Part shown: positions 1-10,879 of the stretch, piece by piece
Layout: each line of letters opens with the position of its first letter
Position numbering within the stretch: the stretch's first letter is position 1
Assembly (NCBI GenBank): GCA_963383645.1
Contig: OY726578.1
Span: 22,099,888 to 22,163,887 of the forward strand
Source: Muscardinus avellanarius
Taxonomy: Eukaryota > Chordata > Mammalia > Rodentia > Gliridae
DNA: 64,000 bases
Direction: 5' to 3'
Program-made: the position numbers and the translations under genes
The notes under the pieces: generated by a model
What the model was told of the DNA's origin: nothing
The model's database searches: none
The model's input: the letters and a program-made list of their open reading frames with translations, nothing else

Positions 1-437
1 ATTCAGCTTCGATTACTCATCTTGATTAATTTTCTTTTCGTCTTTGCCTCTGTTAAAACATAAGCCTCTGGTGTTCTCTGTGAAGCCCAGCCTGCCAGAT
101 TAGCAAGCAGGTAGTCAGTAAATGTGGATTTCCATTGGACTGCATTGAACCCGGTGACTGCCCTGCTAGGATCTTTGAAGAGTGAAGTAAAGAATTTCCC
201 ATATGCCTCCTCGGGCTGGCAATTTTCTGCTGTGGCTTACGAGAGTTAAACGTGATTTTGTTGCCTTTCAGCGCTGGTGTTTAGGTTGGTTCCTACCGCC
301 CACCTCCACTCTTGCTTCTGGGTGGTGATTATAAAATTGGCTTTTGAAATTGTAAAATGCCCACCCGGCAGGGAGGAGAGTCACATGTTTCCGACAGCAT
401 CTGTGTATCTGGACGTTTCAAAGATGCCTCCAACTCA
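1..437. other. unique sequence, no gene seen
   Basis: No repeat family or convincing coding frame is recognised here. The last part (about 420-437) is the left target-site duplication of the SINE that follows. Confidence 0.5.
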
Positions 438-575
438 GCCAGCCGTGGTGGCGCACGCTTGTAATCCGAGTACTTGGGAGGCTGAGATGGGAGGATCACA
501 GGTTCATGGCCAGCCTCAGCTACTTAGTGAGGCCCTTCACAACTTAGTGAGACCCTATTTCAAAATAAAGAATAA

Positions 576-761
576 GGCCGGGCGTGGTGGCGCACGCTTG
601 TAATCCCCGCGCTTGGGAGGCAGAGACAGGAGGATCGCGCAGGTTCGAAGCCAGCCACGCGCGCTGGCTTAGGAGACCCTGTTTCCAAATAAAAATTTAA
701 AAATAGGTCTGGGAGTGTAGCCCGGAGGTAGAAGGGCTTCCAGGAACCCCATTACCGCCAA
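576..761 (+). repeat. composite SINE (T1), nested
   Basis: Full-length young-type copy starting GGCCGGGCGTGGTGGCGC, with the AGCCAGCCACGC...GCTGGCTT middle and a right end CTTCCAGGAACCCC. It lies in the linker of the surrounding SINE and ends in a (TTAA)n tail at 762-791. Confidence 0.9.
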
Positions 762-848
762 AATTAGTTAATTAATTAATTAATTAATTAAAAATGGGGC
801 TGGGGATGCAGCTCAGTGGTAGAATGCCCCTGAGTTCAATCCCCAGTA

Positions 849-849
<1 letters not shown>

Positions 850-891
<42 letters not shown>
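850..891. repeat. (CA)n microsatellite
   Basis: About 20 CA units forming the tail of the SINE to the left. CA tails directly after CCCCAGTACCA recur elsewhere in the window (48.2, 53.2, 56.8 and 61.3 kb). Confidence 0.95.
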
Positions 892-893
<2 letters not shown>

Positions 894-909
894 GATGCTT
901 CCAACTCAA

Positions 910-1885
910 CCTGTGTTAACCTCATTAACCTCTGCTGAGCATCCACAGCCACCCAGTGCCCCCCACAACACGCTTCCCTCCCCGCGGGCTGTGCCAGAAG
1001 ACTGCACATCTGCCCAGCTGTGGAGCAGATGGTGATCCTCCCTCCTCTTCTTCCCCACCCCTCCTCCTTTTCAGATGCCCCAAGCCCTGTCAAAGTGCTC
1101 ACCCCGACTATTCTTCGTAAGTATCCGGACTCCATTCCGCATTCTCCATCTCTATCATGACCGCTCAGGGCCACCTGTTCTCTCTCTACAACCTTGCTGC
1201 CCCAGCCCAGGGGAGCTTCCTTTTTTTCTCACATAATTATATTTATTTATTTACATATTTATTCATATATTTTATATAGGTGTATATCGACATAAATACT
1301 CGGCTACCTAGTGAGGCCCTTTGCAACTCAGTGCGACCCTGTTTCAATGTTAGACATATGTCTATATATACATGTACTATGTCTGTGTATATAGAGAGAG
1401 CAATTTCATATAAGGAATCATTTCATGCCATTATGGAGGCTGAGGTGTCCCAAGATCTGCACTCAGCCAGCTAGAGACCCAGGAGAGTCCATGGTGTACG
1501 TTCTAGACCCTGGTGTACATTATAGACTGGAGCAGACCAAGGTTCCTGGCGAGCAGTCAGACAGCACAAACTTCTTCTAATTCAGCCTCCTCCTTGTTCT
1601 CTTCAGGGCTCCGGCCAGCTGGACAAGGCTGGCCAACCACAAGGGATGGTGATCTGCCTTCCTGATCTATGACTTCCAAGGTCAATGTTATCCAGAAACA
1701 CCCCCACAGCCACACCCAGAATAACACTTGACCAAACACTTGGGCATCCCATGGGTCAAACACATTAACAAGCAAAATCCATCATCACCCGGGTCATTTT
1801 AACATATTTTTCTGGATGTTTCTATTTTCTGATTTCCCACAAATGGACATGGATTAGCTCTTTCACAGTAAAAATGATGGTCATT
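910..1885. other. mostly unique; small SINE scrap
   Basis: No gene is supported. Positions 1298-1346 hold a fragment of the SINE middle (GGCTACCTAGTGAGGCCC ... GACCCTGTTTCA) without either end. The rest is unique or AT-rich DNA. Confidence 0.5.
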
Positions 1886-1886
1886 T

Positions 1887-2254
1887 CTTCTTCTTCCTCT
1901 TCTTCTTCTTCCTCTTCTTCTTCTTCTTCTTCCTCTTCCTCTTCTTCTTCTCCTTCTTCTCCTTCTTCTCCTTCTTCTCCTTCTTCTCCTTCTTCTCCTT
2001 CTTCTCCTTCTTCTTCTTCTTCTTTTTCTTCTTCTTCTCCTTCTTCTCCTTCTTCTCCTTCTTCTCCTCCTTCTCCTCCTCCTCCTCCTCCTTCTTCTTC
2101 TTCTTCTTCTCCTTCTTCTCCTTCTTCTCCTTCTCCTTCTTCTCCTTCTTCTCCTCCTCCTCCTCCTCCTCCTCCTCCTCCTCCTCCTCCTCCTCCTCCT
2201 CCTTCTTCTTCTTCTTCTTCTTCTTCTTCTTCTTCTTCTTCTTCTTCTCCTTCT
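1887..2254. repeat. 370-bp (CTT/CCT)n polypyrimidine tract
   Basis: Almost pure pyrimidine on the + strand: blocks of CTT, TCCTTC and a CCT run near 2150-2200. It directly abuts the A-tail end of the minus-strand SINE at 2255-2466. Together they are flanked by TGGTCATTT at 1878-1886 and 2467-2475, so the tract is the expanded poly(A) tail of that SINE. Its long Ser/Pro frame is a by-product of the repeat. Confidence 0.95.
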
Positions 2255-2466
2255 TTTCTTTTTGGTGGTACTGGGGGCAGAACCCAGAGGCTTTCTACCT
2301 CCAGGCTATCCTCCCAGACCTATTTTATATTTTATTTGGAAACAGGGTCTCACTAAGTTGCTGAGAGCCTCACTAAGTAGCTGAGGCTGGCTTTGAACCT
2401 ACGCGATCGTCCTGTCTCAGCTTCCCAGGCGCTGGGATTACAAGCGTGCGCCACCACGCCCGGCTC
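2255..2466 (-). repeat. composite SINE (T2)
   Basis: Complete minus-strand copy ending CACCACGCCCGGCT at its 5' end. The middle CACTAAGTTGCTGAGAGCC and linker TATTTTATTTGGAAACAG mark the intermediate type. It shares a 9-bp target-site duplication with the microsatellite tail. Confidence 0.9.
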
Positions 2467-2610
2467 TGGTCATTTGATTTCTTGAAAAATTGTCTGTTGG
2501 TCTACCAGTATGTGACCGGGCTGGCTGCTGAGTTTGAACAAGGGAAATCTTGACCTCGATTGAAGGTGTCCAGGTTATTCACATGTGAGGGGGTCAAAAT
2601 AACTGAAATA

Positions 2611-2809
2611 AGCTGGGCGTGGTGATGCACACTTGTAATCCTAGTATTTGGGAGGCTGAGACAGGAGGATTGGGGTTCGCAGCCAGTCTTGGCTACTCAG
2701 TGAGACCCTGTTTCAAAATAAAGAATAAAAAACAGGACTGGGGGTGTAGCTCAGAGGTAGAATGCCCCTGGGTTCCATCCCCAGTACCACAAAAAATAAT
2801 AATAATAAC
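2611..2809 (+). repeat. composite SINE (T3)
   Basis: Plus copy with both monomers, TTTCAAAATAAAGAATAA linker, right end GTAGCTCAGAGGTAGAATGC, and an (AAT)n tail. Confidence 0.9.
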
Positions 2810-3101
2810 TGTTAGACACTGAAAGCCTGAGTTCACATTCCCCCAATGCTGCCCTTAGCTTGGCCAAGAGTCAGTCTTCTCTGCCATTGGGTGGGGACAT
2901 AAGTGTATCTCACAGGCGGTCTGTTGCAATGGTACACACTCAGTACATCATCAGCATGGAATCAGCTGTACATTTCCCTAGGTGGGACAGTATTTGTAAG
3001 AGGAGAAAGAGAGGATAGGACCTGAAGTTACAACTCAGCCACCTACCAACTCCGTGACCTCCACCAAAGCAGTTAAACTCTCCAAGTCTTGCCTTACACA
3101 C
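2810..3101. other. unique sequence
   Basis: Nothing recognisable. Confidence 0.45.
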
Positions 3102-3304
3102 TTTTTTGAAGAACTGAGGGGTTGAATCCAGAGGCGTTCTACCTCCAGGCTCCACCAACTGCCCTGCTTTTTATTCTTTATTTTGAAACAGGGTCTCAGT
3201 TGCAGAGGGCCTCACTAAGTAGCTGAGGCTGGCCATGAACCCGCAATTCTCCCGTCTCATCCTCCCAAGTACTGGGATTACAAATGCGTGCCGCCACACC
3301 TGGT
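3102..3304 (-). repeat. composite SINE (T3), diverged
   Basis: Minus copy with ID part at 3110-3165, TTTATTCTTTATTTTGAAAC linker and B1-like part to 3304. Confidence 0.85.
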
Positions 3305-3839
3305 TTGGTTTCTTATTTATGTAGAGGATCAACTTTATGGAGTCGATTAAAGGAAGTCCAGCATCTCAGGTCCTTAGTCCTGTGCCTGTTATGTGTGTAT
3401 TTTGTCTGGTAATCATTCTTTACCCCACTGTCTCTACCCTTGCACCACTCCAACCCTTATGCCAAGACAGCTACAATCATGCCCCTGACCTTGACATGCC
3501 GGTCTTGCTTTAGCTTTTGATCGCAAAACGGCCAACAATTCAAGATGTCCTCAAGGTCCCAAGAAGCCTTTTCCAGCCCTCAACATTCTTACCCCTGGCC
3601 AACCCTTCCCCTCCCCCACAGCTAACCCCCAAAGGAAATACAAAAGTGAGAGGCCTACAGCACTACCACCTCCTAACACCGATCAAAGCCATCTCCCGGA
3701 TGTCCTTAAATACGGCACTAAAAGGAACTCAGTACATGGCTTGATGCCACAAATTTGGTTGTGCTAATTATACCCCTAAGCAATCCAGCCCTCATAGCAT
3801 GAAAGGATTCTGACACCCACCTCTCTGAAGAAGAAAGAT
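3305..3839. other. unique or unrecognised DNA
   Basis: No gene supported. The frame at 3517-3744 lacks a recognisable product. Confidence 0.45.
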
Positions 3840-4027
3840 AATGTGCGCAGGGGTGCCTGTGATCCCAAGACTCTCGGGAGGCTGAGACAGAAGGATCACA
3901 AGCTTAGCAGCTCAGTGAAACCCTCAACAACTTAGCAAGACCCAGGGCCAAAAAATAACAAAAAGAGCTGAGGGTTGTGGCTCGGAGGTAGAGTGGCCCT
4001 GGGTTAAATCCCCAGTTCCCACACCCC
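3840..4027 (+). repeat. old composite SINE
   Basis: Diverged plus copy: GGGAGGCTGAGACAGAAGG, then CAACAACTTAGCAAGACCC, then the ID-like GTGGCTCGGAGGTAGAGTGG. Confidence 0.8.
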
Positions 4028-4983
4028 AAAGAGGAAAGAAAGTGTAATGTCTGAGAGGAGGCAGGAGGTGGATTCAAGAGAGTGCATCCCCCAAAACTAT
4101 GAACGTGTGTGTTTTCTAGCACAGTGAATCTGAACAACAGAAGATATCTTTTTTGCCAATCAGATTAACAACAAAAAAATGTGCCCACCCTTGACAAGGC
4201 AGAGTATAAAGGGAGCTTACGCCCACCCCCACGAAAGCGTAAGCCAGCGCCGCCTTTTCTGGGAGAGTGACGCGCTTCGTCGCATCTCCAGACTTGTGTG
4301 AACTTTCCCCTCTCAACTCTACTCCTGGGACACATCTTTTCTGCCAAAATACATGTGCACAAATCAATACGGGCTAAGGCGTGCGTGAAACACATGCGCA
4401 AAAGAGGCTGAAAGTAGTTAAATGTCCATCAACAGGGGAAAGAGAACTATTCCACTGGGATTTAAAAGATCTCTTTTCCAAGCGAAGTCTACCTTTTCAT
4501 GTGCACAAGACCGATATATAACATTAGTATCATTACAAAGAAAATGAATGCAAAACTACATACAGGTACATGTATATATACAGCTGTCCAAATGCGTAGA
4601 AAAAATAAACTGCAAAGTGCACTCCAAACTGTTAAAAAGTGAATCTCTGGAGAGACAGAAAGCAGGACTTATCCTTTTTAATCTACACAAAATGGAGGGG
4701 GGAAATCTAAGGGGAAAAGTGAGAAATTCATGATGCATATGGTTTATCACTTGAAAAACCTTCCTCTTCCAACACTATATCCTTGTTTATAGTTTTATTA
4801 GAGTCAAACCACATTCACAGGTCTATGCAATTGCCTACGACTGTTTATGGGCAACATTGGTGGTACTGAATAGTTGCAAGAAACCATATGGCTTGCAAAG
4901 CTGAAAAGACTTACTGTCAGGGCCTTTACAGAAAAAAAACTGTGTAGGCAAATACAGTTTTGATTGCAATAGAATTCAAATTA
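4028..4983. other. unrecognised DNA with one small hairpin
   Basis: No gene supported. GCTTACGC (4215-4222) and GCGTAAGC (4237-4244) are perfect 8-bp inverted arms just downstream of TATAAAGG (near 4205). I see no transcript evidence and make no promoter call. Confidence 0.4.
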
Positions 4984-5111
4984 GAGCTAGGTGTGGTGGC
5001 ACATGCTTGTATTACCTAGAAGGCTGAGATCGGAGAATCAGCCAGCCTCAGAAAATTATTAAGTCCCTCCGCAATTTAGTGAGACCCTGTTTCAAAAAAA
5101 AATAGGACTAT

Positions 5112-5265
5112 ATTGGGAGGCAGAGACAGGAGGATCGCGCAGGTTCGAAGCCAGCCGTGCACACTGGCTTTGGAGACCCTGTTTCAAATAAAAATGTAAA
5201 AATAGGTCTGGGAGTGTAGCCCGGAGGTAGAAGGGCTTCCAGGAACCCCAGTACCACCAAAAAAA
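5112..5265 (+). repeat. 5'-truncated composite SINE (T1), nested
   Basis: Starts at TTGGGAGGCAGAGACAGG, lacking the first 40 bp or so. The flanks AAAATAGGACTATA (ending 5112) and AAAATAGGACTATA (ending 5283) are the target-site duplication. Confidence 0.85.
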
Positions 5266-5526
5266 AAAAAAAATAGGACTATAGACAAAGAAGGAGATAC
5301 TGTAGATGAGCAAACAAGGTGACCGAACTGAGGAGACGGGAGGCGGAAGAGAGAAGGTCTCTAACGCCCATGATGTACATTAACAAACATATAAATGTCA
5401 ATCACTAAGCCAAACAGGAGAAGGAGGGAGGGGGAGGGAATGGGGCAGGAATTGGGTAAGGGCTAATTGGGTGATTGTACCCCATTAAGATGTATGACTA
5501 CAATGCACCAATAAAATTTATTTTTA
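5266..5526 (+). mobile_element. L1 3' end (5'-truncated)
   Basis: Contains the L1 3'UTR marks of this genome: CACTAAGCCAAACAGGAG, a G-rich stretch, and GCACCAATAAAATTTATTT just before the A/T tail. It inserted into the linker of an older SINE and later received a T1 SINE. Confidence 0.8.
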
Positions 5527-5595
5527 AATAGGGTTGGGATATAGCTCAGAGGTAGAATGCCCCTGGATTCAAACCCCAGTAGCACCAAAAAAAAG

Positions 5596-5664
5596 AGATA
5601 GATGGATTAAAGAGATAATTAGAGAGATAATGGATGGATGGATGGATGGATAGATGGATCTTCC
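5596..5664. repeat. (GATG/GATA)n microsatellite
   Basis: GATA, GAGATAAT and GGATGGATGG units directly downstream of the SINE right end, so probably its expanded tail. Confidence 0.85.
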
Positions 5665-6344
5665 ACATTCTCTATCTCTTCTCTGTTTGAAATAAAATAT
5701 GACAAACCAACAGTACCGGCATTTGCAGGCAGGACCACCCTCCCAAGGCCCATCAACTCCTAACCAACAGCCAGTGAGTAAGCACAAAGCCCATCAAAGC
5801 CCACGACTCCACATCAGGCAGAGAACTGGCTTGAGCTCTCATGGCTGCTGGAGCGTTCAGACTCCGACTCCATTACCCATCTCAAGAACTTCACCGTTCA
5901 AAGATCAATGCCGCACAGCCTCGCTAGTGCTGTCAGGGGGCGGGGGGGGAGGAGGACTACGGATCACGGTTCTTCCTCGGTGATAAATGGGAAGCCATTT
6001 TCTGGAGCTCCAGCCTGGAAGACAGCCCAAGTTAAATTACTTTATTGTCCAGCTGAGAGATGGCGAGCTGGAAGGAGCTGTACTCGGGCAGCATGCTAAC
6101 TAGGTTGAACAGCAGCACGCAGGCCCTTCCTCAGAATAACGAGCCCCCCGCCTTGCTGCAAGAGCAGAATTCCACCCTGGGACTGACTGATGAAACCTAA
6201 GAAGATTGGGGTGGGGAAGCCTGGCACCATTTCAAGTCCCCTCACCTGCGCCCGTCCAAAGAGATTATTCTGGTAGCAGAAAACTCGAACATCATGATGT
6301 CCTTGCAGACACTTGAAATGTGCGTGTAACTAGTTTAAGAGCAA
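5665..6344. other. unique DNA with possible 3' end of a minus-strand transcript
   Basis: Nothing recognised by family. On the minus strand, 6170-6025 reads through a moderately GC-rich exon-like stretch to AATAAAG (6046-6040) followed by AT-rich DNA. See the poly(A)-signal entry. Confidence 0.4.
6020..6046 (-). terminator. candidate poly(A) signal, minus strand
   Basis: AATAAA (6046-6041, minus strand) follows a GC-rich exon-like stretch and precedes an AT-rich zone where cleavage would fall near 6025. No poly(A) tract follows, which argues against a processed pseudogene. A single hexamer is weak evidence. Confidence 0.25.
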
Positions 6345-7015
6345 ATTCTAGTGTGGTGGCAGAGCGCACAGGCCTTCGAGATGGGCAGAACAGGTTCCCA
6401 TCCAGCACCAACACTGCCCACTTGCAATGAACACGTGTCTTAGTTGGGGAACCCTCAAAAACTCACTCTGAAACAAGGATTCATGCATGAGCTGTTGACG
6501 CTGGGGACCTCAAGAAGCACCAGCGGGAGGGTGGAGATGAGAAGGAACCACAGAGAAGTGTAGGAAGGTTGCTGTTGCTCTGACAAACTGGAGCCAACTG
6601 ACTTCCTTAGGGAACCAATGTGATGATCCCCCCCAGAGAGCAGGAGAGCCATTGTATTGATGCACCAACCCCCATATGCTACCACTTGAAGGCTGCTGCC
6701 ACGCCCACAAACTCCCTGGTACTTCTGGACTTCTGGATAGGGCCAGAGAGAACCTTAAGAGAAAGACCTACAGGCGCTAGGAGTTGTAAGTCCAACCATG
6801 GACAGTGAAATAGCCAACCCAAGGGGGTAAGGGTGAGGGTTCGGTGGGGGGTGTACCAATAGCATATGCTTACATGGGCTTTCTGTAACTCAGTTTCCCC
6901 CCTTTACAAAATGTTATAACATCTACCATTGTGGGCTTGCTTTGAAGGGTAGAGATGGCACAGTAAATTAAAGTTGTTGATGCAGTGCCTGGTCCTGGTC
7001 AGCATCCAACGAATG
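6345..7015 (+). repeat. MIR SINE, apparently split
   Basis: 6345-6435 resembles the MIR 5' half (GTGGCAGAGCGCACAGGCC ... CCACTTGC). 6885-7015 resembles the MIR 3' half (AACTCAGTTTCCCCCCTT ... CAGTGCCTGG). The 450 bp between looks like an inserted older repeat that I cannot name. Confidence 0.5.
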
Positions 7016-7873
7016 ATAGCGATGTTTAAAAGACACAGTCTGCAAAATGAAATTTTTCATATATGTCACGCTCGCTGGTCAAATCAACTCCAAGTCCCTG
7101 TCCTACGGAGCTGGCAGAAAACTCAACCTCCGTATGTGGGTGCAGACCTTCCACCCTTCTAAGGCCATATTAGGATCTGAGAAGCTTGGCCTCAGGCTGG
7201 GAAACAAGGGTGGGCTCTGGGCTTCAGTCTCCTATAACCTCGCCCTCCACCTCTACAGAACCCACTAAGCCTGGTTTCAGGAATCTCTGTGGTGGCCTGG
7301 AGACCCTATGTCCCAGGTCCAGCATCTTCCAGTGTACCCCAGCCATTCCACGTCTCCCCACTCCTGACCACCACTGAAGGTCCTGCTGTGTCCCCCAGAC
7401 CCTGTGATGAACTAGATGAAGGAAAAATGCAGAGCTCCACTCCCTCTGGTGTGGAGGAGCCCCATTTCTTCCCACTCTTCCCGACTTTTCTCCCCTTTTC
7501 AAAGTCCCTATGGCACAGAGAAGTATATTTCTTTCGGTTCTTGTCACCCCAGAAGAAATATTTCACTGGGGGAGGGGACACAGACAGGGTGAACATAGTT
7601 TTAATGAGGGAGCTTACCACGAAGGTCACGGAACTGGCTGGTCCAGGATTAGAAAAAGGGAGTGAGGTACGCTCCTATCCTGTCCAGAAACCCCACCCCT
7701 CCTCGTGCACAGTAACTTGGGGCGGTCACTTCTGGGTTTTGTGCCACAGCTTGGTGCAACTGTGCTCCCTTCGCCGTGTTGGAATTTTTCCACTGGTGTC
7801 TTAAGCTGTGATGTCAAAGCTGCAAGTATGACCACGGCTGGGCAGGACAATCTTCGTGTCTCTTCTCATGTCT
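7016..7873. other. unique DNA
   Basis: Several overlapping frames of 70-171 codons exist on both strands (for example 7289-7804 plus), but none has a recognisable domain or splice context. No gene is called. Confidence 0.45.
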
Positions 7874-7966
7874 CGCCCGGCTAATCTGGGGTCTTTGAAT
7901 GATGGAATTCTGTGACAGGTCGTGGACTCTGAGTCCCTGTGCTCTACAGCCTCCAGGAAAGTGCTC
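7874..7966 (+). repeat. local duplication, copy A
   Basis: About 93 bp (CGCCCGGCTAATCTGGGGTC ... AGGAAAGTGCTC) repeated at 8369-8462 with few differences. The first 9 bases, CGCCCGGCT, equal the 5' edge of a minus-strand SINE although no SINE is attached here. Confidence 0.9.
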
Positions 7967-8161
7967 TCAGAAAGGCTAGCCAGAGACTCACCACCCTATT
8001 TCCTTCTCTGCCCTGCTCATCTCTTATCTAACTACCTAACAATTCATCTCCTGTTCTTGCTCTCCAAGCCATCAGCCAAGGGTTTCAAACTGAAGGGTGA
8101 ACAGGATGGACCAAGTTCCTTACTTGGACTTTGAGCATTATCTGGGATACACATCTGCGGC

Positions 8162-8377
8162 TTTTTTTTTTTTTTCGATATTGGGGATGGAACCCAGGGG
8201 CTTTCTACCTCTGGGCTATACTCCCAGACCTATTTTTTATATTTTATTTGGAAACAGGGTCTCACTAAGTTGCTGAGAGCCTCACTCAGTAGCTGAGGCT
8301 GGCATTGAACCTGCACGATCCTCCTGTCTCAGCCTCCCAAGCGCGGGGATGACAAGGGTGCGCCACCACGCCCGGCT
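8162..8377 (-). repeat. composite SINE (T2)
   Basis: Full-length minus copy with poly(T) at 8163-8175 and 5' end CCACCACGCCCGGCT. Its 5' edge is part of the downstream duplicate. Confidence 0.9.
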
Positions 8378-8462
8378 AATCTGGGGTCTTTGAATGATGG
8401 AATTCTGTGACAGGTCATGGACTCTGAGCCCCTGTGCTCCTACAGCAGCCAGGAAAGTGCTC
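8369..8462 (+). repeat. local duplication, copy B
   Basis: Partner of 7874-7966. It starts with the real 5' end of the adjacent SINE and continues into unique flank. Confidence 0.9.
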
Positions 8463-9541
8463 ATCAACCCAATCCTCCCTGAGATGTGAATACACAGGCT
8501 GGGAACTTAGGTCACTGACTCTGGTGAAGGATATTCTGATGGAACCTGGGAAAATCCTTCTGCTTCACACAATCACTCTGCTGGTATTCCAAGATGTTCT
8601 ACCAAGACACATGAGGAAAGAGAGGAGGAAACGGTTGTTCATTGAGTACCAATTGTAGGAGACACTGTGTGCCTACCCAGGGCCCCTTCTCTACTTTTTC
8701 TTAACAATATCCAGTATAGAGGAGAATTTACAAATTACTCCCATCCATTCTGATTATTTTCCTGCAGCCAAACAAAATACGAATTAATATATCAATGCAT
8801 TATGCTGTCACATAAAATTTCATGCTAAATCAAGTGCCATCTCATACCAAATTCTAATAGAAACCAGAAGCTAGAGCCAATGATCTAGCAGAGAAAGGAT
8901 GAGAGAAACAGCCAAACTCTAAACTCTGTTCATTCAGGGGTATTTTTTTTTTCTGTAAACTGAAAACAAGTGTATTTTGATAAAGGAGAACGTCTTGTAG
9001 ACAGCAAGTGTTCAACACATGTCCAACCTGGCAGAACAGACACGACATTCTAAAGACATATCCATGCGTTGAGAAGCAGAGTTTATTTCTCTGGGAGTGG
9101 ACAGATGTCTAGCTTCACATAACAAATAAAATAGTTCTTTTTCCCTAGAGGATGGGAGCGTATCCTATAAAAAAATAACTGCCTCATCCTCTTCAAATGT
9201 ACCAGATGCATGAAAATTGAATATAGATCATATCAGCTTACAGGACTTTGACATTCCAAAATGAATTTACTTCAGTCATTATGCTTTTCAAGACTTGGCA
9301 AGTGCCAGCAACCCAGCTCACACTACCCTAAGCCTAAAGGGGCATCGACTGTATGATACGACTTGGAAATCTGAGTGAAGCTTGACCCAGGGGCTCAGAA
9401 GACAGCACTGAGACTTGGTCCTTCTCTATTTTTTGTTTCAAAGTTGGCTTCACGCTGGGGTATGCGTTTCTGCCTGTGGAATAAAATGACTGAAGGAGCT
9501 CTTGACTTACATCTCACCAACTTAGGGCTCCAGAAAAAAAT
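8463..9541. other. unique DNA
   Basis: AT-rich unique sequence. No gene or repeat recognised. Confidence 0.45.
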
Positions 9542-9766
9542 CAATCTCTCTCTCTCTCTCTCTTGAGGGTCTGAGGATGGAACCCAGAAGCATTTGACCT
9601 CCGAGCTACACCCCCTGCCCTATATTTTTTATTCTTTATTTTGAAACAGGGTCTCACTGAGTTGCAAAGGGCTTCACTAAGTAGCTGAGGCTGTCCATGA
9701 ACCGCGATCCCCCTGCCTCGGCCTCCCGAATGCTGGGATTACGAGCGTGCGCTCCCACGCCCGGCT
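9542..9766 (-). repeat. composite SINE (T3) with (CT)n tail
   Basis: (CT)n at 9544-9563 is the tail, followed by ID part, TTTATTCTTTATTTTGAAAC linker and B1-like part ending CCCACGCCCGGCT. Confidence 0.88.
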
Positions 9767-10049
9767 CTTTCTCTCTTGTATACGCCCTATCTCTCTCCCT
9801 CTTCATCTCCCTGAAATGTGCCCTGATAGACACATTGGGATCACATGCCTTCTCTGAAACAATCATGTAGCTAAGAGATACAGTAAGTGTTCTGATCAGC
9901 CAGTGCTAAGGTTGTTATCAAGGATCCAGGAACAGGGCTAACCCATGCCACATGGACCCTAAGTTGAGAGGCTAGCTCACCCCATTAATCTGAGTGATAT
10001 TACCAGAAGGGAACGGTATACTCACACACGCATGGTTCAAAGGACCTTT

Positions 10050-10262
10050 CTAAATGATTATTTGGGCTTCTTAATCTTTTATGAAATCCTAAATTTGTAC
10101 AAACATTGTAATAATTACTTCCATTTTCTAGACAAAGAGACTCAGGCTCGGAATGGTCAAATAGCACCAAAGTTCTCATAGTCAAACAAGGAAAAATTGG
10201 GATTCCAGCCTCTCAGTCTGTCTGACTTCAAAGTAGGGGTCCTTAATGACTGAGCAGTTCTG
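10050..10262 (-). repeat. MIR SINE, antisense
   Basis: Resembles MIR in reverse: TTACTTCCATTTTCTAGAC, AGAGACTCAGGCTCGG, then CCAGCCTCTCAGTCTGTCTG. Diverged and ancient. Confidence 0.6.
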
Positions 10263-10879
10263 CCCAATACCTCTCTTATAAAGTCAAGGGACCATTTTCA
10301 GGATTGTCCAAAGCCTTCTATTATCCACATAAACCAAAAGAGCCTTCCTCAACTCCTCGCCCCCACATCCCAGAGAAAGCAAATTTTAAGAATCCATTTA
10401 CGGCCAGCTTGAAGGGGAGCTGAGCCAGTAGTAATTCTGTGGGTGCCAGGCTAATGTACTTTTTTTGTCCAACTCACCAACAACCACCTTGGTATTTGGC
10501 TGTTAGGGAAGGAAACACAAGATATATTTGCTGTTCCTTATTCCGGCCACCTTGTCCTGTTCAACCTACACCCTCAAATTAGGCAAATGGCCAAAGAATT
10601 AGGCAAAAGAAGTGGGTATGAATTGGTATAGTGAAGGGTCCTCCAAGGCTCCAGAGTATAGGCTAGGGCCTGCTCTCAAGGGAACAGTGTGGTAAGAGGC
10701 ACCCACAGCCTTAAGCTTGGACATTCCCACCATGGAAGAAGTCCACGTCCAGGCATATAGCCTAAGAACACACGTAGAGGTACATGACTGGTGTGTATGT
10801 TATCAATATAACAAGGACATATGATCAAAAATCGGTGCCTTCTGAAATATTTTGGTCAAATCTTCCGGAACACCAAGAG
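10263..10879. other. unique DNA
   Basis: Nothing recognised. Confidence 0.45.

Larger units (their letters stand above)
438..891 (+). repeat. composite B1-ID SINE (T3), interrupted
   Basis: The left monomer is at 438-575 and the ID-like right monomer at 792-850, ending in a (CA)n tail. A second SINE sits in the A-rich linker. The flanks AAGATGCCTCCAACTCA (421-437) and AAGATGCTTCCAACTCA (893-909) form a 17-bp target-site duplication with one mismatch, so the whole block is one insertion that was later interrupted. Confidence 0.88.
4984..5590 (+). repeat. old composite SINE, split by an L1 tail
   Basis: The left monomer is at 4984-5100 and the ID-like right end at 5528-5585 (ATATAGCTCAGAGGTAGAAT). 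Between them lie an L1 3' end and, inside that, another SINE: three levels of insertion. Confidence 0.75.

Noticed and set aside
797..850. tRNA gene (A/B-box-like sequence)
   Set aside because: It is the ID-like right monomer of a SINE with linker and tail; the same holds for all other such copies.
1874..2356. 160-codon Ser/Pro-rich frame
   Set aside because: It is produced entirely by the (CTT/CCT)n tract and the adjoining SINE.
4200..4250. TATAAAGG plus hairpin as a promoter
   Set aside because: Single motif without initiator, CpG or downstream exon signals.
7289..7804. 171-codon plus-strand frame
   Set aside because: No known domain, overlapped by equally long minus frames and no splice or promoter context.
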